Positions 7,680 through 16,082 of a stretch of 64,000 nucleotides of DNA are shown piece after piece. The translations under genes and the position numbers were made by a program. A model generated the notes under the pieces. That model saw nothing but the letters and a program-made list of their open reading frames with translations, was not told the origin of the DNA and ran no database searches. How positions within the stretch are numbered: position 1 is the stretch's first letter; each line of letters opens with the position of its first letter. Origin of the DNA: JAVBKV01 sp031553885 (lineage in GTDB: Bacteria > Bacteroidota > Bacteroidia > Bacteroidales > Azobacteroidaceae); contig JAVBKV010000024.1 of the NCBI GenBank assembly GCA_031553885.1, positions 13,968 to 77,967 of the forward strand, written 5' to 3'.

Positions 7680-10067
7680 ATGAAAAACGTATTATTAATT
7701 CTGTGCTTATTCTTTTCGGCAAATGCGATGTCACAATATTCGCTTAAAGGGAAAGTAACAGACCATGACTCGGAAGAAATTATTAAGTTTTGCAACATAG
7801 ATGTCCTTCAAAACGATAAATTCATCAAAGGAACCGTTACCGACGAGGCAGGTACATTTAAATTGGAAGGTATTCCATCCGGGGAATATCAGATTCAGAT
7901 TAAAATGATAAGTTATACAGCATTTAAAAAAGAGATTAAAGTTTCGAATAACACAGATTTAGGAGAAATAAAGCTTTCTCCTGAAGCTTTCGAACTTGCC
8001 GGAGTTAAAGTAGTAAGAGAAAAGCAACAGGTAATTTACAAACTTGACAAAAAAATTATATCGGCAAATAACGATATAATTGCCGGAGGAGGAGGTACGG
8101 CAACCGACATCCTCTCAAAGGTTCCGTCTATTCGCGTTGACCCTGAGGGTAATGTATCGTTTCGAGGCAGTTCAAGTTTTCTTGTTCAGGTCAACGGAAA
8201 ACCGAGTATGTTCAATGCCTCTCAGGCTTTACAACAAATACCTGTAAGCCAAATAGAAAACATTGAAATAATCACCACCCCATCAGCAAGAAATCAAAGT
8301 GACGGTGAAGCTGGCATTATCAATATCATTACCAAACAACAATATGGAGAGGGAATCTCAGGTGCCGTAAACGCTTTCGGAAGTAGCTACGGATCACGCG
8401 GAGTTGATTTTATGCTAAATAAACAATCCGGAGAACACAGGTTTAAATTCGGAGGATCTTACGGACAACGTTTCCGCAAGAGCGATTTCGAGCAGGAAAA
8501 AACAACAATAGTAGCCGACACAACCATAACATCACACTCTGAAGGGCCACGTCAGGGCGAGTTCTATAATTACATTCTTCAAGCCGGTTGGCAATTGACA
8601 AAAAAACAAACCGATTATTATATCGAATTAACCGGAGGTTATGAAGGACGAACAGCTCAAGGCGATTTGCAATATTCAGAAAAAGTAAAACGTCCCGATA
8701 ACCCTTCGGTAAACAATAACTATAACAGTAAAGACCACTACGACCTTCATGAAACGTTAATTGCGGGAAGTATGGGATTTAATCACAAATTTCATAATGA
8801 CGGTCATACCTTAAAAGGACATTTTTATTTAAAATACGGGGGCAATGCACTGGAAAGATTTGAAAGTGACCTGTTCGATAACTCCGGTATACGCACACAA
8901 GGACACCGGGCCGATGAAGCTGAACACCGGTGGACAGTTGACGGAAGATTGGACTATACGTTGCCATACAGCAGTTCGGGACGAATCGAGAGCGGCTATC
9001 AGTATTTTTCATACCTTGAAGACGGCGATTACACAATGGAGTATTGGAACCCCTCAACGTCTCACTTCTATTTTCGTGACGATATTTACAATACATTTTA
9101 TTTTCAACGAGGCATAAACACCCTGTATTTATTAGCCAATCAAGGTGCAGGAAAATTCGAATTCCAGGCCGGTATACGTGCCGAACATACCCATCAGGTA
9201 TTGCGCAGCTCTAAGGATTGGGCCAACCGGACACAAGATCGTCTGGAGTTTTTCCCTTCGGCACATGTTGGTTTTAACCTGGACGAGTCAGCAACTTTTA
9301 CAGCGGGATACAGCAGGAGAACGAATCGTCCTGAGTTGTTTTTTATGGAGCCCTACATCACTTTCAGGGATTATTACACTGCTGAAATAGGAAATCCCGA
9401 TATAAGACCGGAGTATATCAATTCGTACGAACTTGCTTTTAAGAAAAATATCGGGGAACATACCTTGCAGGTTGCCTTGTTCCACCGCAGCCGAACCGAC
9501 AAAATAGAGCGCTTGAGGGTACCTTACGAAGCGGGTATAACGCTCGACTCGATGGCAAACGTCGGCAACGATTATTCATCAGGAGCTGAATTTAGTTTAA
9601 ATATCAAGCCTTATCAAATCTGGAATTTGATGCTGAATGGTAATGCTTATTATTACGAAGTTAAGAACAAACTGGATTTGGGTGGACGTAACGAATCGAG
9701 CGTAAACTACGGATTGTCACTAAACAATAATTTTCGTCTCCTAAAAAATACCACCATACAACTCGATGGAACTTTCATCGGCCCTACGGTTCGTACACAA
9801 GGCCGCCAGGAAGGTTTTTTCTATGCCGACTTCGGGATGCGCCAACAATTCTTCGACGGCAAACTAACTGCCGGACTTTCATTCCGCAACTTCCTTAATA
9901 CGGCAACATACAAGAGCAATATAGACACCTATAATTTGGTATCGCATACCACAATTATACCGAAATATCCCTTAATAACGTTGAATGTAGGCTATACCTT
10001 CAATAATTTTAAACAACGCACCAAAGGTCGGGAAGGTAGTGATTTTTTTGAAGGAACAAATTATTAA
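7680..10067 (+). CDS. Outer-membrane beta-barrel receptor (carboxypeptidase-regulatory-like domain, plug, barrel)
   Basis: 795 residues with a signal peptide ending near SANAMSQ, a carboxypeptidase-regulatory-like domain (~20-105; LKGKVTD, GTVTDEAGTFKLEGIPSG), a TonB plug (~110-220; TATDILSKVPSIRVDPEGNV, ending in IINIITK) and a long aromatic-rich barrel of the OMP_b-brl_3 type. It is not a SusC protein: it is shorter and no SusD gene follows. Such barrels take up or sense small ligands through TonB, but many of this family have no known substrate. Its position, 76 bp after the DUF1080 gene and opposite the hybrid regulator, suggests that regulator as its activator. The secreted protein at 10239 is next in line. 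Confidence 0.85.
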   Translation: MKNVLLILCLFFSANAMSQYSLKGKVTDHDSEEIIKFCNIDVLQNDKFIKGTVTDEAGTFKLEGIPSGEYQIQIKMISYTAFKKEIKVSNNTDLGEIKLSPEAFELAGVKVVREKQQVIYKLDKKIISANNDIIAGGGGTATDILSKVPSIRVDPEGNVSFRGSSSFLVQVNGKPSMFNASQALQQIPVSQIENIEIITTPSARNQSDGEAGIINIITKQQYGEGISGAVNAFGSSYGSRGVDFMLNKQSGEHRFKFGGSYGQRFRKSDFEQEKTTIVADTTITSHSEGPRQGEFYNYILQAGWQLTKKQTDYYIELTGGYEGRTAQGDLQYSEKVKRPDNPSVNNNYNSKDHYDLHETLIAGSMGFNHKFHNDGHTLKGHFYLKYGGNALERFESDLFDNSGIRTQGHRADEAEHRWTVDGRLDYTLPYSSSGRIESGYQYFSYLEDGDYTMEYWNPSTSHFYFRDDIYNTFYFQRGINTLYLLANQGAGKFEFQAGIRAEHTHQVLRSSKDWANRTQDRLEFFPSAHVGFNLDESATFTAGYSRRTNRPELFFMEPYITFRDYYTAEIGNPDIRPEYINSYELAFKKNIGEHTLQVALFHRSRTDKIERLRVPYEAGITLDSMANVGNDYSSGAEFSLNIKPYQIWNLMLNGNAYYYEVKNKLDLGGRNESSVNYGLSLNNNFRLLKNTTIQLDGTFIGPTVRTQGRQEGFFYADFGMRQQFFDGKLTAGLSFRNFLNTATYKSNIDTYNLVSHTTIIPKYPLITLNVGYTFNNFKQRTKGREGSDFFEGTNY

Positions 10068-10238
10068 ACGGTTACCGGATGAAATCACCTATCCATACAA
10101 ACTGTTTCTTCAAACGACTTAAACTCTGATTTTGACAATCCAGGAACTTCAAACGACAACCCTGCAATTATTTTTTTTAAGCATCGTTTTTCAGTCTTTA
10201 CTTTGCTGCCAGTTACTTATTAATTAAAACGTAAAGAT

Positions 10239-11063
10239 ATGAAAACATCCATTTTATTTTCGGTATTATTAATCGTTTTTTCGATTAATACAACAAATGC
10301 ACAAAAGGTAAACGGAACAAATTACCTGAACCGCTTACCAAATGACATTACGCTTGACAAATCAATCGTTCGCTCCTATCACATGACCACGGATTATTAT
10401 GATTTCAACCTGAAGCAGGATTTTATAAGGAAAACGAGAATCAAGGGTATACTGACTTATGAGGGCGATTCGGCTCAATGGAGAGACGTATACGTATCGG
10501 GTTCAAAGAAATTAGATGCTGAGTTTTATGTAGGTAGTAAGCTGAGTTTTATGCAGAATTTTAGATACCAGCCGAATGAAAATATCCTGAGTGCCGACTT
10601 TTTTAAGAATAATTTACCGGAGGCAGATCCTTCGATTATGAATTTAATTTGGGATGCACTTGGTTTTGATGCCCTTGCCTACTCTTGCTGGGATTCATTA
10701 AATCTTAATGAAGAATTTCGGGCAAAAAGTATGAATTTTGAGTTCAAAATGGCGGATATCGGAACCTTTGAAAATAAAGATATCCGGATTACCTGGTTAG
10801 GGATTACAAAGATTAATAATAAAATATGTGCAATTCTAAAATATGCAGTCATGAATAACCCCTTGGATATAGAATATGAAAATATGTCGATGAGCGGACG
10901 AAGTCATTATTGGGGGGAAATATATGTTTCATTGTCGGATAAACAAATCGAATACGCCAACCTGACAGAAGATGTACTTACTGATGTAAAGATAAAAGGT
11001 CAGGAAAATAATATGTTAGGATATACAATAAGATACATCACTTTGTCAAAAGTTAATCATTAA
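10239..11063 (+). CDS. Secreted protein of unknown function
   Basis: 274 residues beginning with a clear signal peptide (MKTSILFSVLLIVFSINTTNAQ). The rest is beta-strand-rich and acidic, with no motif I can name; features include YDFNLKQDF, SCWDSLNLNEEF and ITWLGITK. I considered the GLPGLI family because of its size and context but cannot see the signature. The spacer after the receptor gene is 171 bp and contains a weak TTACTTTG-like box near 10198, so it may have its own promoter. It ends 11 bp before the LytS-type kinase gene, suggesting one operon in which a periplasmic protein, a membrane kinase and its regulator are co-expressed. Confidence 0.65.
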   Translation: MKTSILFSVLLIVFSINTTNAQKVNGTNYLNRLPNDITLDKSIVRSYHMTTDYYDFNLKQDFIRKTRIKGILTYEGDSAQWRDVYVSGSKKLDAEFYVGSKLSFMQNFRYQPNENILSADFFKNNLPEADPSIMNLIWDALGFDALAYSCWDSLNLNEEFRAKSMNFEFKMADIGTFENKDIRITWLGITKINNKICAILKYAVMNNPLDIEYENMSMSGRSHYWGEIYVSLSDKQIEYANLTEDVLTDVKIKGQENNMLGYTIRYITLSKVNH

Positions 11064-11074
11064 ATTTGTAGATC

Positions 11075-12100
11075 ATGAAAAAGAATAAAAAAACAATAGC
11101 ATTAGCATTAGCATTTGTTGCCGCATTACTGTTCAGCTCCGGGTTTAGTATGATCATCAGTTTGTCGGATAATCGGAATCCATTGGATATTACCACAGTA
11201 GTATTTGGAATAACAAATTTACTTTCTGTTTTGAGCATCGGTTATCTTTTTATTAAGATACTCAGTAGTAATGAAAAAAAGTCGATAGCACAGTTAAAAA
11301 AGAGACTTATTCCTTCATTTGTATTTTCTCTCTTTGCCACTGTATTTATCGCACTTTCTTTCTATTATTTGGCTAATTACGCAATATTTAGAATTAAAGG
11401 ATGGGATATGGAAAATTTCACAAGTAGAATAGGGCCGGGAGCTATTATATCCCTTTCAGTTGGGTTATTTGTCTGTTGCATCGTATTCTTTTACTCGGCA
11501 TGGCGCCAAGCCATCGACCGGGAACAAAAACTAAGGGAAGAAAATCTGAAATATCAATATCGAACCCTTAAAACTCAGGTCAATCCGCACTTCCTGTTCA
11601 ACAGCCTGAACACGCTTTCCGAGCTCGTATATGTGGATGCAAAAAGAGCAGACAACTATATACAAAAACTGGCAGAAATATACCGGTATATTTTAGACAA
11701 TGAAGAAACGGAATTTGTACGATTGAGTAAGGAAATTGAGTTTGTTCAACACTATTTTGAACTGCAAAAAGAACGTAACGATAACAAGATCCTATTAAAT
11801 TTGGACATAAAAAATGCGGATAAGTTTAAAGTAATACCGGTCTCTTTGCAGATATTGGTGGAAAATGCGATAAAACACAACTCCGCTTCAACAGAAAAAC
11901 CTTTATTAATCCAAATTCGGGATGAAACAGGCTATATTGTGGTTGCAAACAACATACAGCGTAAAAATATATTAAACAATTCATCCGGAAGCGGTTTGCC
12001 CAATTTAAAAGAAAGAGTAAAGCTAATTACCGGCAAGGAGATTGTTATTGATCAGGAGAATAATCAATTTGTAGTCAAAATCCCTTTAGTTCAACTATAG
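11075..12100 (+). CDS. LytS/YehU-type membrane sensor histidine kinase
   Basis: 341 residues. Four membrane helices occupy ~1-150 (around 8-30, 38-64, 73-103 and 113-142), followed by a short linker helix and the His_kinase domain typical of LytS/YehU proteins: LKTQVNPHFLFNSLN with phospho-acceptor H172, then an ATPase region with VENAIKHN and GSGLPNLKERV. No periplasmic domain of any size is present, so the signal is probably felt in or near the membrane. The stop overlaps closely with the next gene (1 bp between), which encodes the cognate LytTR regulator. Confidence 0.9.
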   Translation: MKKNKKTIALALAFVAALLFSSGFSMIISLSDNRNPLDITTVVFGITNLLSVLSIGYLFIKILSSNEKKSIAQLKKRLIPSFVFSLFATVFIALSFYYLANYAIFRIKGWDMENFTSRIGPGAIISLSVGLFVCCIVFFYSAWRQAIDREQKLREENLKYQYRTLKTQVNPHFLFNSLNTLSELVYVDAKRADNYIQKLAEIYRYILDNEETEFVRLSKEIEFVQHYFELQKERNDNKILLNLDIKNADKFKVIPVSLQILVENAIKHNSASTEKPLLIQIRDETGYIVVANNIQRKNILNNSSGSGLPNLKERVKLITGKEIVIDQENNQFVVKIPLVQL

Positions 12101-12101
12101 A

Positions 12102-12854
12102 ATGAAAGTATTAATAGTAGAAGACGAACATCCGGCATCGCAAAAACTCATCCGAATATTAAAAGAAATTGACTCGACAATCGAAGTAGTTGAAGTACTA
12201 CGATCTGTCGAGCAAACAATCAATTGGCTCTCTGAACATCCTAGCCCAGAACTGATCTTTATGGATATTCAACTTGAAGATGGGCTTTGCTTTGATATTT
12301 TTGAAAACTACAGGATAAATACTCCTGTGATTTTCACTACAGCTTATGATGAATATGCACTCAAAGCATTCAAGGTGAATAGTGTCGATTATTTGTTAAA
12401 GCCAATCGAAATGAATGAATTGAAGAATGCTATTCATAAATTCAATACGATACACAATGCTAAAACCGATTATTCAAGACTCGAATCTGTCATTCAACAA
12501 TTACAACCGCAACAGAAGGAACGGTTTCTGATAAAAATCGGGGAACATTATAAATCAATACCAACTTCCAATGTATATTGTTTTTATATCAATGAGCGGT
12601 GTACTTTTCTTTTTACGGATACAGCTAAAAATTATCCACTCGATTATTCCCTGGATCAAATAGAGCAATGGATTGACTCCAACTTATTTTTCCGGATTAA
12701 CCGTAACTTTATCATTAACTTTTATGCGATCCGGGATATTATTGCTTATTCTTCAAACAGGTTAAAAATAGTCCTTACGAATTGGACTGAAAAAGAAGAA
12801 ATTTTAGTGAGTCGGGAGCGTGTCGCATATTTCAAAAAATGGATGAACAGGTAA
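12102..12854 (+). CDS. LytTR-family response regulator
   Basis: 250 residues. An N-terminal receiver (~1-120) with the acidic pair VEDEH, acceptor D55 in LIFMDIQ, T-TAYDEYA and K in LLKPIE; then a C-terminal LytTR DNA-binding domain (~145-250; FLIKIG, FFRINRNFIINFYAI, LVSRERVAYFKKWM). It is the partner of the kinase encoded 1 bp upstream. LytTR regulators bind paired direct repeats; no such site was recognised here. A strong hairpin follows the gene and closes the operon. Confidence 0.92.
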   Translation: MKVLIVEDEHPASQKLIRILKEIDSTIEVVEVLRSVEQTINWLSEHPSPELIFMDIQLEDGLCFDIFENYRINTPVIFTTAYDEYALKAFKVNSVDYLLKPIEMNELKNAIHKFNTIHNAKTDYSRLESVIQQLQPQQKERFLIKIGEHYKSIPTSNVYCFYINERCTFLFTDTAKNYPLDYSLDQIEQWIDSNLFFRINRNFIINFYAIRDIIAYSSNRLKIVLTNWTEKEEILVSRERVAYFKKWMNR

Positions 12855-12856
12855 TA

Positions 12857-12903
12857 AAAAAGATCCTTTGTTTTTACATTCAGTAGTCACAAAGGATCTT
12901 TTT
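12857..12903 (+). terminator. Rho-independent terminator after the LytTR gene
   Basis: The inverted arms AAAAAGATCCTTTG and CAAAGGATCTTTTT enclose a 19-nt loop and run into a T tract on the plus strand. The A tract before the first arm lets it work for the opposite strand too, where glmM ends at 12930. Confidence 0.85.
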
Positions 12904-12929
12904 TTATTTTGCCGGATTAAATCCGTTAT

Positions 12930-14300
12930 CTAGCTTATTTTCTTTATTTCTGCTGCCAATGCTTCGGCTTCTTCCATGCTTGGCGCTTCCGTATAAATCC
13001 GGATGATAGGTTCCGTATTGGATCTTCTCAAATGTACCCATTTGTCCGGAAAATCAATTTTCACACCATCGATATCATTGATCGGATAGGCTGCATATTT
13101 CTGCTTAATGGAAGCCAGGATACCATCGATATCTGTATCCGGAGTCAATTCCATTTTTTGCTTGGCCATATAATAAGTCGGATAAGTAGCTCTCAATTCA
13201 CTTACTTTTTTACCGGATTTCGCCAGGTATGTCAGAAAGAGTCCGATACCTACCAATGCATCCCGTCCGTAATGACTGGCCGGATAAATCACGCCTCCGT
13301 TACCCTCTCCACCGAAAATAGCTCCGGTAGCTTTCATTTTCTCAACTACGTTAACCTCTCCTACTGCCGATGCAGCATACGTACAACCGTATTTTTCGGT
13401 TATATCACGCAAGGCACGGGTGGAACTGAGGTTGGACACCGTATTGCCCGGAGTATGTTGCAAAATATAATCGGCAATAGCAACCAATGTATACTCCTCT
13501 CCGAACATGGCTCCATCTTCACAAATGATTGCCAGACGATCTACATCCGGATCGACTACAAAGCCGGCATCCACTTTCGACTGACGGATTACACCGGCAA
13601 TTTCCGTTAAATGCTCCGGCAAAGGCTCCGGATTATGAGCAAAATGTCCCGTTGGATCACAGTTAATCCCTATGATATTTTTCACCCCTAAAGCCTCTAA
13701 TAACGCAGGTATCGCAATACCACCCACGGAATTCACACAATCAATCGCCACAGAAAAACCAGCCTTGCGAATGGCTTCTGCATCTACCAGATCCAGACTA
13801 AGCACATGCTCCACATGCCTGGAAGTATAAGTATCGTCGGACCTTACTTTGCCTAATTGATCTACTTCCGCAAAGCAAAAATCCTCGGATTCGGCTATTC
13901 TCAGTATCTCATTTCCTTCTGCTGCGTTCAGGAATTCCCCTTTCTCATTGAGCAACTTCAATGCATTCCATTGCTTGGGGTTATGGCTGGCAGTCAGAAT
14001 AATTCCTCCTGCCGCTTTTTCCATGGTTACTGCTAATTCGGTAGTCGGAGTAGTCGCCAGACCGATATCTACCACATCAAATCCCATACCTGTCAGGGTA
14101 CCAACAACCAAACTACGAACCATTTCTCCCGAAAGACGGGCATCCCGGCCCACCACTATGGTTCTTGACGCAACGTTACGGGTACGGATCAAGGTAGCAT
14201 AAGCTGCTGTGAATTTTACAACATCAAGGGGACTTAAACCCTCTCCTGCTTTTCCTCCTATCGTACCGCGAATACCGGATATAGATTTAATCAATGACAT
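12930..14300 (-). CDS. glmM: Phosphoglucosamine mutase (alpha-D-phosphohexomutase family)
   Basis: 456 residues with the four-domain phosphohexomutase layout: SGIRGTIGG at the start, the catalytic phosphoserine loop TASHNPKQWNALK (~100-110), the metal loop DPDVDRLA (~245) in place of DGDADR, the sugar-recognition loop GGEGNGGVIYP (~325), and a phosphate-binding RRSNTEP near the C-terminus. Proteins of this form are annotated as GlmM in Bacteroidota and would convert glucosamine-6-P to glucosamine-1-P for peptidoglycan and LPS. The sugar loop differs from classic GlmM, so phosphomannomutase/phosphoglucomutase activity cannot be excluded. It is the second gene of an operon, 12 bp after the DUF4827 lipoprotein. 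Confidence 0.85.
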   Translation of the reverse strand: MSLIKSISGIRGTIGGKAGEGLSPLDVVKFTAAYATLIRTRNVASRTIVVGRDARLSGEMVRSLVVGTLTGMGFDVVDIGLATTPTTELAVTMEKAAGGIILTASHNPKQWNALKLLNEKGEFLNAAEGNEILRIAESEDFCFAEVDQLGKVRSDDTYTSRHVEHVLSLDLVDAEAIRKAGFSVAIDCVNSVGGIAIPALLEALGVKNIIGINCDPTGHFAHNPEPLPEHLTEIAGVIRQSKVDAGFVVDPDVDRLAIICEDGAMFGEEYTLVAIADYILQHTPGNTVSNLSSTRALRDITEKYGCTYAASAVGEVNVVEKMKATGAIFGGEGNGGVIYPASHYGRDALVGIGLFLTYLAKSGKKVSELRATYPTYYMAKQKMELTPDTDIDGILASIKQKYAAYPINDIDGVKIDFPDKWVHLRRSNTEPIIRIYTEAPSMEEAEALAAEIKKIS

Positions 14301-14312
14301 AGCAACTAAGAT

Positions 14313-14843
14313 TTAATAAAAACGATATTTGAGATTTTTATAATATACCGGACGGAAAGAAGAATTATCATCGGAACTTCCCAATGCGGAAGGAATAATC
14401 AGGTCGACAATGGCCTCCTCTCCCACATAAGACAACGGAATAACCCATCCCGTGCAACCATACGTTCCATAACTGTAGGAGTTTCCATAGATAATTTCAA
14501 ACGGATCCCGTGTCGGATAACTATAAGTGGTTGTATCGGATTTGAAATAAGAAACTCCTCCGTAGCGTATCAGTACGGTTTCTAAGGCCTTAACCCGGGT
14601 ACCATTTCCTGAATCGACCACATGCATATACAGTCCTTCGCTGGTTTTGAAAAATTCTTTTTCTTTAAAAACACCATCTTTCGGATACTCTTTCAAAATC
14701 ACAAGATCATTTCTATTAATGAACCGGTCGATGGCTTTCTTTTCTTCTTTCAGATACTCCTGCGCAGTTTTCTGGCTATCACAGGAAATACTTCCGAGAA
14801 CAACACCCGCAAACGCCAGAACAAAAAATATTATTTTTTTCAT
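14313..14843 (-). CDS. DUF4827 lipoprotein (FKBP-like fold)
   Basis: 176 residues with a lipoprotein signal (hydrophobic stretch 4-17, lipobox GSISC with C21). The remainder fits DUF4827: a charged helix (AQEYLKEEKKAIDRFI), then strands such as GLYMHVV, VLIRYGGVSYF and a final YY.NL.Y.FY. DUF4827 is distantly related to FKBP-type prolyl isomerases, but catalytic activity is not established. It precedes glmM in the same transcript; a -7 box lies about 137 bp upstream, so the leader is long. Confidence 0.75.
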   Translation of the reverse strand: MKKIIFFVLAFAGVVLGSISCDSQKTAQEYLKEEKKAIDRFINRNDLVILKEYPKDGVFKEKEFFKTSEGLYMHVVDSGNGTRVKALETVLIRYGGVSYFKSDTTTYSYPTRDPFEIIYGNSYSYGTYGCTGWVIPLSYVGEEAIVDLIIPSALGSSDDNSSFRPVYYKNLKYRFY

Positions 14844-14979
14844 ACGTACATTTCTTATTTTTTATTAAATTGGTTGTATGGAATTGCAAAGCAATCGACC
14901 TGGTTCAACTCGCATGTTCATAATCATTAGCGTATAAGGTACATGCTTCGTTTCATACAGATAGTTAATTTTCCGGGGA

Positions 14980-14987
14980 CAAAGTTA
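14980..14987 (-). promoter_or_regulatory. Putative -7 box for the DUF4827-glmM operon
   Basis: Minus-strand TAACTTTG (TAnnTTTG). The gene starts at 14843, so the leader would be about 130 nt; no riboswitch-like conserved core is recognised in it. Confidence 0.4.
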
Positions 14988-15040
14988 ATGAAACTCTTTG
15001 TAAACATATGTTTTTTCTTCATTCAAGTTCTTATCTTTCC

Positions 15041-16072
15041 TTAATTTTTTAATAATAAATCCTTATAGCGGGGCAATACTTCTTCGAATAAGGCAACTGC
15101 ATCTTCGATTTTTCCATAAAATTCACCTCCTGAAGCATTCAGATGACCTCCACCACCAAAATTTTCCGAAGCAAACTGATTACAGGGAAAATTTCCTTTG
15201 GAACGAAATGAAATTTTCACCAGGTCTTTATCTTCCCGGATAAATACAGAAAAAACAATATCTTCAATGGTCAACGGAATATTTACAAAACCCTCTGTAT
15301 CTCCTTTTTTGGAATTGAATTTATATTGCTCTTCTTTAGACATAACAAGCAGAGCTGTTTTTAACTCACTGAAAACCTTCATTTTCTGATACAAAATAAA
15401 ACCCATCATCCGGACCCTGTTTTCAGTGTAAGTATTGTATACCTGAGAATATATCCAGTCTTTATCAATCCCTTTCCTGAGAAGCTCTCCGATGATATAA
15501 TAAATTTCCGGATTATTGGAATTATAAGTAAATGCTCCCGTATCGGTCATCATCCCAGTATAAATACTCTCAGCGCAAGACTTATTGATATATTCAAAAA
15601 ATCCCATCCGGCAAATAAAGCGGAAGACCATTTCCGAAGTAGAAGAAATTTGCGGATAAGACATAGTTACATTACAAAAACCGCCAGGATCCAGGTGATG
15701 ATCGATCATCACTTTTTTCCCGTTGGCCTGTTCAACGCAAGGGCCTAAGCGATCGATCCGTTTGAGAACGTTAAAATCCAGGCAAAAAATCAATTCGGCA
15801 GCCGCAATCGTTTCCTCTGCAATAGCACTGTATTTCTCATGAATAATGATATCATGAGCCCCTTTCATCCACTTCAAAAAATCAGGAAATTCATTGGGGA
15901 CTATCACATTAACCTGCTTACCCATTTCCTGCAGGAAATGATACAGGCCCAGTGATGAACCAATGGCATCCCCATCAGGAGAAACATGCGTAACAATCAC
16001 TATCCTATCGGCATAACCCACATATTTTTTTGCTTTCTGTATGCTTTCTTCTGCTATAATTTTCGTAATCAT
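15041..16072 (-). CDS. DHH/DHHA1 phosphoesterase, nanoRNase/pAp phosphatase (NrnA-like)
   Basis: 343 residues. The DHH domain has HVSPDGDAIGSS (~30), LDFN (~100) and the DHH motif IDHHLDPGG (~130); DHHA1 follows with the terminal GGGGHLNASGG signature (~310). NrnA-type enzymes degrade 2-5-nt RNA fragments and dephosphorylate pAp, using Mn2+. The ATG at 16072 is chosen because it lies 11 bp after the comEC stop and starts the family's usual N-terminus; a longer frame to 16123 would overlap comEC. It is the last gene of an rpe-comEC-nrnA order. Confidence 0.9.
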   Translation of the reverse strand: MITKIIAEESIQKAKKYVGYADRIVIVTHVSPDGDAIGSSLGLYHFLQEMGKQVNVIVPNEFPDFLKWMKGAHDIIIHEKYSAIAEETIAAAELIFCLDFNVLKRIDRLGPCVEQANGKKVMIDHHLDPGGFCNVTMSYPQISSTSEMVFRFICRMGFFEYINKSCAESIYTGMMTDTGAFTYNSNNPEIYYIIGELLRKGIDKDWIYSQVYNTYTENRVRMMGFILYQKMKVFSELKTALLVMSKEEQYKFNSKKGDTEGFVNIPLTIEDIVFSVFIREDKDLVKISFRSKGNFPCNQFASENFGGGGHLNASGGEFYGKIEDAVALFEEVLPRYKDLLLKN

Positions 16073-16082
16073 TATTTCTTTT

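Noticed and set aside
7680..10067. Possible SusC of a SusC/SusD pair
   Set aside because: Length and barrel type differ and no SusD-like lipoprotein follows.
10239..11063. GLPGLI-family assignment
   Set aside because: The size and signal peptide fit, but the GLPGLI signature is not visible, so it is left as unknown.
13032..13610. 192-codon plus-strand frame opposite glmM
   Set aside because: Shadow of a clearly conserved gene.
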